Part shown: in pieces, positions 1 through 8,699 of the stretch | Layout of the letters: each line of letters begins with the position of its first letter | How positions within the stretch are numbered: the first letter of the stretch is position 1 | Origin: Prevotella sp. | GTDB taxonomy: Bacteria; Bacteroidota; Bacteroidia; Bacteroidales; Bacteroidaceae | Length of the DNA stretch: 64,000 bases | Assembly: GCA_017618275.1 (NCBI GenBank) | Contig: JAFZUS010000103.1 | Location: 36,593-100,592 of the forward strand | Reading direction: 5' to 3' | Program-made: the position numbers and the translations under genes | The notes under the pieces: generated by a model | Databases searched by the model: none | Seen by the model: the letters and a program-made list of their open reading frames with translations, nothing else | Told to the model about the DNA's origin: nothing

Positions 1-840
1 ATGCCAGTCACCTTATCAGCCTCGAACAGCTTACCATGGATGTGCTCTTCCTTAGCAGCAGGGAAGGCAGCCTGAATATCCTTACGGAACTGTACGCCAT
101 CCTCCTTCAACTCTTCGATGAGCACCTTATCATTCTTCGGGTCATCGGCGAGGTCACGATACCATTTGTTTTTGTCATAGGATTCAGGATCGTAGAGCTC
201 ATGGAAGGTCTCATTGGTGTACTTGTTTGTAGTACCATTCTTCTCGGTGTAGAACACAGCCATCACACCGATAGAGCCAAACAAATCTTTGGGGTGCATG
301 TAGTACACTTCATCACAGACAGAAGCGAGATACATAGCTGCTGATGCACAAAGGCCGTCAACGAAGGCATACACCTTCTGACCACGCTCATGCGCATACT
401 CGATAGCCTGTTTGAAATCATTGATAGCCCAAGCGGAACCACCAGGAGAGTTGATGACAAAGACATGTGCCTTGCAGAACTCGTTATTAGCAGCCTCCAT
501 GAGCCAGTCGCGCAGATCCATAGAGCCATAAGAACAGGCACCACCTTCGCGAGTGATAGGGCCAGCCACCGGCATTACATTGACAAAAGGCGCATCCATG
601 TCCTCCATCCACCAGCGCGACTCTACCTTGCCTTGCTCCGTAACCTGATACTCCTTGATTTCAGGAGCGGCATCCTCGGCAGACTTGATGAGTTGCATGG
701 CGTATGGCTTTTTCTTTTTGTCAAACTCCAAACCGATATGACCATTCAGGTTCTGTTCCCACATCGTGCGAGAACCATGAACATACTCAGGCATGATCAT
801 CCACTTCTTCGTTGACAATATTTCCAGTAATCCGTTCATA
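1..840 (-). CDS. Phage capsid-maturation protease, S49 (SppA-like) family, 3' end outside window
   Basis: Reading down from the ATG at 840 gives 280 codons without a stop, running off the left edge. The protein carries the S49 signature: a strand ending INSPGG near residue 150, then GLCASAAMYLAS, where the serine after CA is the expected nucleophile, and FGSIGVM further on. In tailed phages S49 proteases sit by the portal and capsid genes and trim the scaffold and capsid protein during head assembly. The segment GPITREGG before the fold is common in Bacteroidales phage versions. It is the last gene seen of the minus-strand structural set, and portal, capsid and terminase genes would be expected beyond the window. 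The family call is strong; the exact substrate is inferred. Confidence 0.85.
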
Positions 841-950
841 CTTTTTCGCTTTTAGTTTAAAAATTCTATCGCAAAAGTAATGAAACGTGCGGGCGAGGTC
901 GTGATGTGGTTTTCCTTAGTATATTAGGGTTTTAGGACGTTTTAGGGCAT

Positions 951-987
951 AAAAAAGCCCCGACAGCGTTTCACAACGACATCGGGG
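951..987 (-). terminator. Rho-independent terminator after the 163-residue gene
   Basis: On the minus strand a stem CCCCGA/TCGGGG (982-987 with 958-963) is followed by GC and six T (951-956). It sits between the stop of the 1052-1543 gene and the protease gene, so the protease needs its own promoter or read-through. Confidence 0.8.
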
Positions 988-1051
988 ATGGAACAATTAC
1001 TGTTATTTACGTGGTTAGATTCAATATACCTTATTATATATATAGGCCGGT

Positions 1052-1543
1052 TTAATTGGTTGGTGATGCCAGACGGATGAGGGCCGACATGGACTGTAAC
1101 TTGATTTTCAGAGTGGTCACACTGTTATTACTCTGCGTCTCATCGATAGTGGCCATCGACGCATTAGGCAGGGCGTAGGACAAATCCTTAGCGCCATTAT
1201 TGCGGGTATAGACCACATTAAAATCCTTGCCGTTCAATGCTTCAATAGCCGATTCTACCTGCTGTCGAGCCAGTTGCACAGCGGCCTGCAAGTCATGTGT
1301 ATAGACGTTTCCAGAGGCTTGGCGGGCATTCTGTACCTTCAACGTCGGCACATCCTGCATCGGCACGTCATCACCCAGCGGCAAAGTCAGCGTCAGTACC
1401 GGATCGCCCGTAAAGAGATTGCTGTTAATGAATTGCACGCTGTTCACTTGGGCAGGTACAGGCATGCTGCACTGCGAGGCCAGATAGACATCCACGCGCA
1501 CGATGTCATCCTGGCGAAGTTCCAAACATAAATTCTCGTTCAT
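1052..1543 (-). CDS. Hypothetical phage protein, possibly structural
   Basis: A 163-residue protein when started at MNENLCLEL. An upstream in-frame ATG would add 20 residues, but the internal ATG follows an A-rich leader and begins the well-composed protein. It is rich in beta-strand-like segments (VDVYLASQC, VLTLTLPLG, VTTLKIKLQ) with one helical stretch around residues 85-105. I do not recognise the family. It lies between two gap regions and next to the head protease, which suggests a virion protein, but nothing in the sequence proves that. Confidence 0.6.
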   Translation of the reverse strand: MNENLCLELRQDDIVRVDVYLASQCSMPVPAQVNSVQFINSNLFTGDPVLTLTLPLGDDVPMQDVPTLKVQNARQASGNVYTHDLQAAVQLARQQVESAIEALNGKDFNVVYTRNNGAKDLSYALPNASMATIDETQSNNSVTTLKIKLQSMSALIRLASPTN

Positions 1544-1668
1544 AATCTTATCTTTTTTGATGGTTATTACTCTAACGTTAGGGGTGTGACAGGGGTGTGA
1601 CAAAAAAACATAGAAAACACCTCATTATTTAACATCTTTTCGCAGTCGATTTTGACCTTTTTTACAAT

Positions 1669-2400
1669 TTACTCGTATTTCGGTAATCCACCCCTTAATT
1701 CGTACTCATCAACTCGCGTAATCTCAGCGTCACCTATCACGTCGGCTTCATTAGCCATACGCTTACCTTCCTTGCGCCAGCGGAATATCTGACGACGCAG
1801 GTGTTCACGCTCTTTGTTATCATGCGACACTGGAATATCCCACTTCATAAAGAAACGCTCCAGGATCTCTACATCCGTGCGATCGATGCGCTGCTCACGA
1901 CACCAGTCACGCTGTCGCTCTTCAAAGTAAAGGTATTCTCGGATGAACCTATGCCTAAAAATTCTACGAAGCTGGTTGGCAGCCGACGTATCAAGGGTGT
2001 GCGAACTGCTGACCAGTTCTATACGACCATCCACATATATCTCCCTGGGCAGGGCGATGCACAGAAACTCGTAAGCCTCGCGACGGGTCTTGTTAGGCAG
2101 ACGCTCCAACGTACACACCTCGGCGTAGGTCAGGTAATCCTTCGGGTCGCGCTGAATGATCGGTTTGCCACCTTCAGGCAGACGACCACGCAACATGTTA
2201 TTCCAGGCAGACTGAGAATAGCAGCAGGCACGACGCTGTTGTGTCTCAGGCACGATGCGAAGGCTATGCACCATCACAGCATATTCATCAGAACATTGCG
2301 ACAGTTGGATAGGAGTCTGTTTTGAGATTGAGTTTCCATTACCATCGGCACGCATAAAGCTACCGACATACTTAGATACACGCAGATAGATCTTAGGCAT
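1669..2400 (-). CDS. Hypothetical protein, 243 residues
   Basis: Begins MPKIYLRVSKYV and has a mixed N-terminal half and a strongly charged helical C-terminal half (about residues 140-215, with RIFRHRFIREYLYFEERQ and a run of Arg/Glu) that looks like a nucleic-acid-binding or coiled region. No family was recognised. It is the most downstream gene of the contiguous nucleotide-metabolism operon, 10 bases after the DUF4406-like gene, so it is probably co-transcribed with it. Confidence 0.6.
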   Translation of the reverse strand: MPKIYLRVSKYVGSFMRADGNGNSISKQTPIQLSQCSDEYAVMVHSLRIVPETQQRRACCYSQSAWNNMLRGRLPEGGKPIIQRDPKDYLTYAEVCTLERLPNKTRREAYEFLCIALPREIYVDGRIELVSSSHTLDTSAANQLRRIFRHRFIREYLYFEERQRDWCREQRIDRTDVEILERFFMKWDIPVSHDNKEREHLRRQIFRWRKEGKRMANEADVIGDAEITRVDEYELRGGLPKYE

Positions 2401-2410
2401 AGTGATTTTC

Positions 2411-2734
2411 TTACTTACTATAGTCTTTATTCAGGTTTTCAATTTTCCAAAATTCAGCAAAGGCACTTTCGAGCTTTGCACCACGAGAGTAGTCCCACAT
2501 GGGGAGTTTCAGGATAGCATCACAACCATACAGCTTACAGATATCAATAAGCATCTGGAGTTGGTAGGGCAGGCGACGAAAGAGCCAGTTCCACCATCCC
2601 CACATCTTCAACGGATTAACGGGACGGTGGCCCAAGCCTATCAGATTCTTCTCAGCCCTCGCAAACTGCGATTCTACCCATTCAGGATCACAGCCGGTTA
2701 TCGGCCCAGAGATATACACTTTCTTCGATGTCAT
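2411..2734 (-). CDS. DUF4406-like, nucleoside 2-deoxyribosyltransferase-fold protein
   Basis: 107 residues. The N-terminal YISGPITG and the later LPMWDYSRGAKLESAFAE are the two hallmarks of DUF4406 and related small phage proteins with a nucleoside 2-deoxyribosyltransferase-like fold; the aspartate and the Arg-Gly-Ala segment shape the nucleotide pocket in relatives. A role in nucleotide salvage or hydrolysis fits the dUTPase directly upstream, whose stop overlaps this start (TAATG). The reaction itself is not established for this subgroup. Confidence 0.75.
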   Translation of the reverse strand: MTSKKVYISGPITGCDPEWVESQFARAEKNLIGLGHRPVNPLKMWGWWNWLFRRLPYQLQMLIDICKLYGCDAILKLPMWDYSRGAKLESAFAEFWKIENLNKDYSK

Positions 2735-3168
2735 TACTTCACACCAGTATGTCCGTAACCACCTTCACCACGTTCTGTCTCATCGAGGACATCAACGGGA
2801 ATAAACTCTGCATGCTCATGGCGGGCAATGACCATCTGGGCAATACGCTCACCATCCTCAACGGTAAACGGCTCATCACTGAGGTTAATCAGTATCACGC
2901 CCACGTCACCACGATAATCGGCATCCACAGTACCAGGTGCATTCAGCACCGTTATACCCTTCTTCAGGGCCAGTCCACTACGCGGACGTACCTGTGCCTC
3001 GTAACCGACAGGCAAAGCAATATGCAATCCCGTTGGTACCAAACGACGCTCCATAGGTTTGAGAACTATCGGCTCATCGATGTTTGCACGAAGATCCATA
3101 CCGGCTGACAGTTCAGTGGCATAAGCGGGTAGGGGATGGTGCGACTTGTTTACAATCTTAATCTTCAT
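2734..3168 (-). CDS. dut: dUTP diphosphatase (dUTPase)
   Basis: 144 residues, the usual size of trimeric dUTPases. It hydrolyses dUTP to dUMP and pyrophosphate, keeping uracil out of phage DNA and supplying dUMP to thymidylate synthase. All five motifs are visible: [31 protein letters not shown] with the catalytic Asp, GERIAQMVI, and the C-terminal glycine-rich GEGGYGHTG that closes over the substrate. It partners logically with the thyX gene 6 kb upstream in the same operon. Start and stop overlap both neighbours by a few bases, which points to translational coupling. Confidence 0.96.
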   Translation of the reverse strand: MKIKIVNKSHHPLPAYATELSAGMDLRANIDEPIVLKPMERRLVPTGLHIALPVGYEAQVRPRSGLALKKGITVLNAPGTVDADYRGDVGVILINLSDEPFTVEDGERIAQMVIARHEHAEFIPVDVLDETERGEGGYGHTGVK

Positions 3169-3461
3169 ATATTCAATTCGTTTGAGTCCTGTTCAGCGAT
3201 TTGTTCTTTCGCCTTCTTAAATTCCTTCATCATATCAATCACCATAGCATTCAGAGCTGCTTCTACGCCCGTCATCATATAGGAGATAGAGCCAACCATT
3301 GTTATCAAGTGATTCAGCCGTTCGTACTCAGGTTCAGTTTCCTTATACTTCTGCTGACACACCTGCATATTCTTCAATGTCTGTGCGATAATGCTCTGCG
3401 TCATCGGCAACTCTTTTGCTGCCATCGAGAGCGACACGCCCCAAAGCGATTCTTCTACCAT
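3165..3461 (-). CDS. Small hypothetical protein
   Basis: 98 residues, mostly helical, with no recognisable family. Its stop overlaps the dut start by 4 bases (ATGA), and it begins one base after the stop of the next gene upstream. A shorter start at [10 protein letters not shown] (13 codons in) is possible. The run of helices ([31 protein letters not shown]) is all that can be described. Confidence 0.6.
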   Translation of the reverse strand: MVEESLWGVSLSMAAKELPMTQSIIAQTLKNMQVCQQKYKETEPEYERLNHLITMVGSISYMMTGVEAALNAMVIDMMKEFKKAKEQIAEQDSNELNI

Positions 3462-3462
3462 A

Positions 3463-3795
3463 CTATTCTTTTCCTTCCATTTTGTTACGCATCAGGATTT
3501 GAAGGGCTTCGTCACCTCGGCCCATCTTATTCATCAACAGTGCCACGTTCGTATCGAAGTCGCGACTCTGCACTATCAGGAGGGCAATCAATGCCAGGTG
3601 CTTCAACTGATTCGACTGGATAGCCGTAATCTCGATCACCTTATCCAACATACCCTTCTCAGTCCAACCACGTTCACGAAGCTGTGGAAGGTTCTGCATG
3701 AACTTATCCGATGCCATAATCATATTCACCAGATACTCCAGGAGTCCACGCTTATCCTTCAACAAATTCGCTATGTCAACATTCATATTTGCCAT
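3463..3795 (-). CDS. Small hypothetical helical protein
   Basis: 110 residues, predicted almost wholly alpha-helical (VNMIMASDKFMQNL, LKHLALIALLIVQS). The second stretch is hydrophobic enough to be a helix core but too interrupted for a confident membrane segment. It sits between two other small unknown genes with one-base gaps, so the three are likely translated as a unit. No function can be assigned. Confidence 0.6.
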   Translation of the reverse strand: MANMNVDIANLLKDKRGLLEYLVNMIMASDKFMQNLPQLRERGWTEKGMLDKVIEITAIQSNQLKHLALIALLIVQSRDFDTNVALLMNKMGRGDEALQILMRNKMEGKE

Positions 3796-3796
3796 A

Positions 3797-4030
3797 CTAT
3801 AATTGCTCTACAAAATGATCAATATTTGCTATTTCAGACTCCACCAGCTTATACATAAGGGCATTGAAAGTTTCCTCATGGATGCTTGCGGTCTTTTTAG
3901 TGGTACCCATATTCACAACCACATGCACCTCTGCCTGCGTCACATACGAAGAAAGCAGTTCCTGTATTGCTACCAACTTCTTACGCTTCTCAGCAAATCG
4001 CGCTGCTGTGTCTAAATTCTCTACCTTCAT
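3797..4030 (-). CDS. Small hypothetical protein
   Basis: 77 residues, MKVENLDTAARFAEKRKK at the N-terminus, with a short strand pair (EVHVVVNMG, KTASIHEE) followed by a helix. Its ATG overlaps the stop of the upstream gene by one base (TAATG). Some Bacteroidales phages carry similar-sized proteins here, but I cannot name the family. Confidence 0.6.
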   Translation of the reverse strand: MKVENLDTAARFAEKRKKLVAIQELLSSYVTQAEVHVVVNMGTTKKTASIHEETFNALMYKLVESEIANIDHFVEQL

Positions 4031-4539
4031 CAGTCTATCTTCTGTAAACGTTCATCAATAAATTCGAGATCATCGTCATGGTAGGTGATTCCACTCTCCG
4101 TGTTATGCCACATATTATAATACGATGTGCCAAAATCCTCTATGGGAAAATCATCCACCATCACCTCTTCGCCAGAATCTATCACCCTTGCACGAATCAT
4201 CGGCCTATCCTTTTTATAGTAGTTCTTACGATGCAGAAACTCTTCATGTTTCTGGCGAATAGACTCCTGACTACGATACTTGCATTCATCACACAGATAA
4301 TGTCCCATGCCGTCACAACGACCTTCTGGCGTTCCTTTCTCGAAATCATCACAATCGAGATCAGAATCAGGCTTCTGTTTGTTTTGAGCACTACTTACGG
4401 CATCCATAAAGCGCGTAAAGATTGGCAGAGGCACATTCTCAGCTTGAAATTTCTCAACCATCACGCGGTCGATTGTCTCATTGTCAGAACACTCCAGCAC
4501 AACAGTCAATGATATTGGATATTTCTTTATTTCAGCCAT
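4030..4539 (-). CDS. Hypothetical protein with a cysteine cluster
   Basis: 169 residues. The centre holds CDDFEKGTPEGRCDGMGHYLC followed by DECKYR, a four-cysteine plus histidine pattern that could bind zinc or an iron-sulphur centre. The N-terminus (MAEIKKYPISLTVVLE) is strand-like, and the C-terminal third is acidic. Its start overlaps the stop of the upstream YopX-like gene by one base. A metal-binding role is inferred from the cysteines alone. Confidence 0.6.
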   Translation of the reverse strand: MAEIKKYPISLTVVLECSDNETIDRVMVEKFQAENVPLPIFTRFMDAVSSAQNKQKPDSDLDCDDFEKGTPEGRCDGMGHYLCDECKYRSQESIRQKHEEFLHRKNYYKKDRPMIRARVIDSGEEVMVDDFPIEDFGTSYYNMWHNTESGITYHDDDLEFIDERLQKID

Positions 4540-5360
4540 TATTTTTCTTGATCTAACTGTTCACGAATAGCCTGCTGGAGTACCGGCAGGATGAACTTAG
4601 CATGGCGACGTGCGGCCATTTCAACCTTCTTAGCCGACGTAAACCACTCCACTTCGCAGAGCTTACCACCAAAATAATCTGGCGAGATACCTACCATAAA
4701 CTTACGAATGCCATCCTTACCAGGAGCGTTAAAGACATGATAGAAATTGCCATATTCGGAATAGGCCATATAAAGCCCATCAGAAGTCAGGATGACACGA
4801 GCCAACCATTCACCACGTTCATCTTTCAGGTCATACATGAACACCTGCACACCAGGTTTATTTGACAGACAGCATGTATTACCAATAAGTTCACGCTGAC
4901 CATGGAAATTTTCTTCGGCACCAGGTTCAAGTAAATCTCTATTGTCATAAACATTTCCGACAATCTCCATACGATTATAGTCTGGCACCTCGCCTATAAC
5001 CGATGGTAACAGACAATTCTTTCCCCAAGTAAAGCACCATCCGCTAATCTCCACCGGATTGCCATCAGGAACAAAATCCTTCAATGCAGCCAGATGCCTT
5101 ACCTGGCGTTGCCACTCTACGATAAAAAGTCGAGTAGTGCCATCAGGAATAGTCAATGCAAGAATATCATCCTCAAAGATTGGCTTACCCTTCTTATCAA
5201 ACCAACCCGTAAACCTTCCAATGGTGTTAGGATTAACTCTAACAGATTCCAACGGAGAAATATGAATATGCGGAGTTGAGCACATAGTATGTGGCTCACC
5301 TACCACCCAACGGCCATCATCTACGGCCTTTGCACGAAATATAATATTATTACTACTCAT
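4539..5360 (-). CDS. YopX-family N-terminal domain fused to an unknown C-terminal domain
   Basis: 273 residues from MSSNNIIFRAK; an upstream in-frame ATG would add 36 residues inside the neighbouring gene and is rejected. Residues 5-130 fit the YopX family of phage proteins: FRAKAVDDGRWVVGE, then TIGRFTGWFDKKGKPIFEDD and the strand-rich EIVGNVYDN. The remaining 140 residues (YDLKDERGEWLARVIL, then an EVEWFTSAKK helix) form a separate, unrecognised domain. YopX proteins are common in Gram-positive and Bacteroidales phages and have no known activity. A second, stand-alone YopX protein lies at 40.4 kb. Confidence 0.75.
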   Translation of the reverse strand: MSSNNIIFRAKAVDDGRWVVGEPHTMCSTPHIHISPLESVRVNPNTIGRFTGWFDKKGKPIFEDDILALTIPDGTTRLFIVEWQRQVRHLAALKDFVPDGNPVEISGWCFTWGKNCLLPSVIGEVPDYNRMEIVGNVYDNRDLLEPGAEENFHGQRELIGNTCCLSNKPGVQVFMYDLKDERGEWLARVILTSDGLYMAYSEYGNFYHVFNAPGKDGIRKFMVGISPDYFGGKLCEVEWFTSAKKVEMAARRHAKFILPVLQQAIREQLDQEK

Positions 5361-5367
5361 AACTCTA

Positions 5368-5697
5368 CTAATTTGTATTCTGAGGGTTTTCGTTCTGTGC
5401 CTGCTTTTCCTGTCTGCGAAGTTGTGCTGCACGACTATTACGGGTCTTAAACAACACTTCCTTTGCACGCTCTTTCAATTTCTTAAAGAAGGGGAATACA
5501 TAATGCTCCATCTTCTCATCAGTCATCCACTGCATACCAACAAAGATCTGCATCAGCATTTCTGCCAGAATTTCTATCGAGAGGTTTGGATCGCAATTAT
5601 GCTTCTTAAACACCTCAGACATTTCAGCCAGGATTGCCGATTTCTCTTTCATGTACTCCTGTTCAGGAGTCAAATGTTCTTTCTTTTCTTCAGCCAT
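5368..5697 (-). CDS. Small hypothetical helical protein
   Basis: 109 residues, charged and helical throughout (MAEEKKEHLTPEQEYMKEK, then a hydrophobic SIEILAEMLMQIFVGMQWM and a basic C-terminal tail RAAQLRRQEKQAQ). The basic tail could touch nucleic acid. It starts 5 bases after the stop of the frame-broken gene at 5702-5943. No family recognised. Confidence 0.6.
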   Translation of the reverse strand: MAEEKKEHLTPEQEYMKEKSAILAEMSEVFKKHNCDPNLSIEILAEMLMQIFVGMQWMTDEKMEHYVFPFFKKLKERAKEVLFKTRNSRAAQLRRQEKQAQNENPQNTN

Positions 5698-5701
5698 AAT
5701 C

Positions 5702-5943
5702 TTATTTTAATATCAGTTGCAAAGCGAATCTGGCATTACCGGCATCGCCTACGCGAACTACTTCATTATATACTTGTTCAAGACTACGAGGATTCACCTC
5801 TTTAAACTTATTCATTTCTGGAATAGTCAGTTTGTGACCTGCCAGCATCGCTATCTTAAACAACATGGCAGTACGACTCAGACCGTTTCCTCTGAAGGGC
5901 GATTTTACCCCCCCTGTTTTACTCCAACATTAGACCTATTCAT
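5702..5943 (-). pseudogene. 80-residue gene interrupted by a one-base shortfall in a G7 tract
   Basis: The ATG at 5943 overlaps the stop of the upstream gene (ATGA), a sign of a real start. Ten codons in, the frame enters seven G (seven C on the plus strand, 5908-5914) and reaches TAA. With eight G, the frame runs on as GGVKSPFRGNGLSRTAML and ends at 5702, giving exactly 81 codons and a 5-base gap to the next gene. So the coding unit is intact except for one base. It could be an OFF state of a phase-variable gene, a slippage-expressed gene, or a homopolymer sequencing error. The product itself is unknown. Confidence 0.7.
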
Positions 5944-6305
5944 TGTGTCATTCCTTTATAGTTCAACATCGGATTATACAACACATCACAAAACCAGACA
6001 TCGCCATTGGCACGAACACACATTCTACAGTTTTCCAAATACGGCTCACTCTCAATAGTAAACTCACCACCATACTTATTAGTGACTTTCACGCCAGGCT
6101 TCAGGAAATCCAAGAAATCCTTAAAATCATAAGAGGTAAAGATACTGAGTAGGTCACGCTCACCATTCCAATCATAACAGATCAGACCGGTGCCCATACT
6201 TTCTGCTACGACCTTCGCTTTAGTAGCTATAGCCGAACAATTCCTGAGCGTAATTTTCTGTACGCACACATCAGGAACATGCTTTTTTACTTCATTCTTT
6301 GTCAT
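5940..6305 (-). CDS. Hypothetical protein
   Basis: 121 residues beginning MTKNEVKKHVPDVCVQ. It has alternating strand and helix (GTGLICYDWNGERDLLSIF, then a beta-rich GVKVTNKYGGEFTIES) and five cysteines with no clear metal pattern. No family recognised. It is followed directly by the frame-broken gene and sits 31 bases after the adenine methylase. Confidence 0.6.
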   Translation of the reverse strand: MTKNEVKKHVPDVCVQKITLRNCSAIATKAKVVAESMGTGLICYDWNGERDLLSIFTSYDFKDFLDFLKPGVKVTNKYGGEFTIESEPYLENCRMCVRANGDVWFCDVLYNPMLNYKGMTQ

Positions 6306-6336
6306 ACGTTCAATTCTCTAAAACTATATTCATATA

Positions 6337-6828
6337 TTACACATTCAACACCACATATTTACCTTCTATCTTAGACTGGCGCAAGCGACGGTCACACTCA
6401 TGGCCAAAGGCAACGAGTACAGAGCCAAAGAACGGCGAACCAGTAGATCCTTCTGGCGTAATGAATTTGATGCGATGACGCATAAAGAGCATCGAGGCAG
6501 CCTTAGTAAAGATGACCTCCTGGAACAGCAAATTATCCACCTGATTCTTCAGCAGCGCAATACCATTGCCATGCTTGGCCAGTTTCTCCACAAACGGACG
6601 AAGCAAAGGACGGCTATAAGGTGGGTTCATAAACACAACAGCAGTATCGGGCCACGTCTGACTCAATCCATCCGACTCCTGATTGAACGACAACGGCGCA
6701 ATCTCGTATGGAGGTTGCATAGGCGCACACGGATCGAGGTCAAACGGGCCAAGTTCATCAATCACCCAACGAGGGGTGTACCACTCATCGGAACTGACTA
6801 CTGGATTCTGCTGTGTTCTATTTGCCAT
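6337..6828 (-). CDS. Phage N6-adenine DNA methyltransferase (Dam, PF05869 type)
   Basis: 163 residues, the usual length of this compact phage family. Typical signatures are DEWYTPRWVIDELGPFDLDPC (split here as DEWYTP and FDLDPCA) at the N-terminus, and the catalytic NPPYSRP at residues 68-74, which corresponds to the DPPY motif that holds the flipped adenine. It uses S-adenosylmethionine to methylate adenine in DNA. In a phage this usually protects against host restriction or marks phage DNA. No restriction enzyme lies beside it. A second NPPY methyltransferase is at 44.4 kb. Confidence 0.9.
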   Translation of the reverse strand: MANRTQQNPVVSSDEWYTPRWVIDELGPFDLDPCAPMQPPYEIAPLSFNQESDGLSQTWPDTAVVFMNPPYSRPLLRPFVEKLAKHGNGIALLKNQVDNLLFQEVIFTKAASMLFMRHRIKFITPEGSTGSPFFGSVLVAFGHECDRRLRQSKIEGKYVVLNV

Positions 6829-6830
6829 GA

Positions 6831-7562
6831 TTATACCTTCTCAGGATCAACCAGTACCCAATCGTCGGCCAACATATCGGTCTGCGATGCCAACCAACCA
6901 TTCACGATAGAACCATCAGCAGCCTTCATACAGATATACTGAGTGAAGAAACGCTCCTTACGCTCATTAGGATGGTTCTTAACCCACTGCTTGAAATTAT
7001 AGGGCAACGACTTCACAGTATCGATGATAAAGTCATCCTTCAACACGTCAAACGGACGCATGAAAAGGAACATGCCCTTACCATTCCAACCTTCACGGGC
7101 CACCAGAAAACCATGCTTCAGCGAACCGATAGCCTGGCCAAAGCTACCACTCTGACCAACCTGTAATACCTGCGATTCCGAGGCACCCGTCACATAACAT
7201 GTTTCCATGTCGCCACGAGTAAACTTGCCGTCAAAATCTTTGTTTTCAGTCTTTTTCTGAGTCTCTACTGCGCCAAGATATTTCTCGGCCATTTCGTCTA
7301 AATTCATCATAATAATACCGTGTTTAAATAAATATTTCGATAACAGTTTTCCTAACCAGTCAGTCCAATCTAATACCACGAATAACGCCCAGAAATAGTT
7401 GTATGCTGGAACAAACATCATCAGCTGCTTCTTCAAAGCACTACTGCAATAGCGTTTACCAGTCCAGGCATTACGGCATGTCACCACCAGGAAGTCAATA
7501 AACAAGATGACTACCGGCACCAAGTAACCGTATATGATTGTGGCATCAATGAGCTTATCCAT
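6831..7562 (-). CDS. Membrane-anchored Tad2-like (DUF2829) protein, candidate anti-Thoeris factor
   Basis: 243 residues in three parts. Residues 11-28 and 47-66 are hydrophobic membrane segments; 85-137 is a linker; 139-243 matches DUF2829, with FGQAIGSLKHGFLVAREGW, GKGMFLFM, YICMKAADGSIVNGWLASQ and TDMLADDWVLV. DUF2829 is the fold of Tad2, a phage protein that binds cyclic ADP-ribose signals and so blocks Thoeris defence. The usual Tad2 is a free protein of about 90 residues; here it is joined in frame to a two-helix membrane domain. An internal ATG pair at residues 85-86 (near 7310) could also make a soluble short form. Signal binding is inferred from the family. Confidence 0.8.
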   Translation of the reverse strand: MDKLIDATIIYGYLVPVVILFIDFLVVTCRNAWTGKRYCSSALKKQLMMFVPAYNYFWALFVVLDWTDWLGKLLSKYLFKHGIIMMNLDEMAEKYLGAVETQKKTENKDFDGKFTRGDMETCYVTGASESQVLQVGQSGSFGQAIGSLKHGFLVAREGWNGKGMFLFMRPFDVLKDDFIIDTVKSLPYNFKQWVKNHPNERKERFFTQYICMKAADGSIVNGWLASQTDMLADDWVLVDPEKV

Positions 7563-7563
7563 A

Positions 7564-8181
7564 CTATTCTAAAAATTTGGGATAAAGGTCGATCAGTTTG
7601 AAGGCGTAGGCATAGACTTCGGGATTAGAGTCCCAGGTGCCTTTGCCACATACATGGTCGATCATGTCGATAAAGCACTCACGCAGATTGCTATGGATGT
7701 TATGGCGAATGCTGACATGATACTGTCCGTTAGGGAGTTTCTTACGCTTGATGTCGAGCCAGGTAAAGTCACCCGTTTCCTTCGTCTTGATGTCCGTCGC
7801 GCTCATAATACCATGGAAAATACCCTCACGCAACATGTCGGCCTCAGAGATATCCTGAAGGTGCTCACGACGTTTCTCGGTAATCTCTATCTGGTACTGC
7901 ATCAGCTCCGGACGGACAAAGAGTTTGTTTTCCCACGCGGGCAACTGCATAGGATGCTCCACACCCAACTCACGCTGCAAGCGACGGATAAACCTGATCT
8001 TATCGCCAGGAGTGGGCAGACTACGCCAGATAAAGCCATAACCTTCGGCGATGGCCACCCGTTCGCCCACCTCATACTGTCGGCGGTCGGTGGTCAACCG
8101 GCGGGTCATATCCTTCTTACCCTCTGTAACCAGCGTAGTAAGCCCCTGCGTAAAGCGGATGATCTGCAACTTATCCATCAC
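7564..8181 (-). CDS. ASCH-domain phage protein
   Basis: 205 residues. The N-terminal KKDMTRRL and YEVGERVAIAEGYGF, the central NKLFVRPELMQYQIEITEKR and LQDISEADMLREGI, and the C-terminal FIDMIDHVCGKGTWDSNP fit the ASCH-domain proteins found in many Bacteroidales phages. ASCH is a PUA-like fold that binds RNA or modified nucleosides; some members hydrolyse acylated cytidines. Here it would act on nucleic acid or modified bases, in keeping with the DNA-modification operon. Its start overlaps the upstream gene's stop by four bases. The substrate is not known. Confidence 0.8.
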   Translation of the reverse strand: MMDKLQIIRFTQGLTTLVTEGKKDMTRRLTTDRRQYEVGERVAIAEGYGFIWRSLPTPGDKIRFIRRLQRELGVEHPMQLPAWENKLFVRPELMQYQIEITEKRREHLQDISEADMLREGIFHGIMSATDIKTKETGDFTWLDIKRKKLPNGQYHVSIRHNIHSNLRECFIDMIDHVCGKGTWDSNPEVYAYAFKLIDLYPKFLE

Positions 8182-8666
8182 TTTTTTGGTTTCTCTACCT
8201 TCAGCGTAGCCTTCTTTGCAGTATTCACAGTAGCCCTTACTGCTGGCTTCTTTTTCTTACGGGAATGCTTGGCTTCCTCGGCTGCTTTCGCCATACGCTG
8301 CACGAGCACGGCATCCTGCATGGGTTTATACACGGGCAACAGTTCGTTGAAGGCATCGAGGGGAGTAATACCCTTCATGTCGCCCAACTGCTCAACCATA
8401 AAGAGGATATCGCACGTACTGATGCAGGCTGCCATCAGCAGGGCCATCGAGGTATGCTTCTGGAGCAAGTCGCTCTGAATGATATAACCTCCAACGAGTG
8501 CGGTCAGTTGTGTTTCCAGACCCTCTACCTCTTTTTCCAGAGCCTTCAACTCCTGAAGTTCCTCTTTGGTCTTAGGCTCATGCTGTTTCATCATCACTTC
8601 CATTGCAATGCGGACTAAATCACCCTTCTTCAATGGACGCTGCTTAGTTTCTTTCTTTTCTGCCAT
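8178..8666 (-). CDS. Hypothetical protein with basic tails
   Basis: 162 residues. The N-terminus (MAEKKETKQRPLKKGDL) and the C-terminus (HSRKKKKPAVRATVNTAKK) are very basic, flanking a helical core with a coiled stretch (KEELQELKALEKEVEGLE) and a hydrophobic patch. The composition suits a nucleic-acid-associated protein. No family recognised. It couples to the ASCH gene by an ATGA overlap. Confidence 0.6.
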   Translation of the reverse strand: MAEKKETKQRPLKKGDLVRIAMEVMMKQHEPKTKEELQELKALEKEVEGLETQLTALVGGYIIQSDLLQKHTSMALLMAACISTCDILFMVEQLGDMKGITPLDAFNELLPVYKPMQDAVLVQRMAKAAEEAKHSRKKKKPAVRATVNTAKKATLKVEKPKK

Positions 8667-8699
8667 AATTTTTTCTATTTAATACTTTTAACTATAACG

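Noticed and set aside
36-815. Plus-strand frames over the first kilobase
   Set aside because: They are shadows of the S49 protease, whose motifs are clear on the minus strand.
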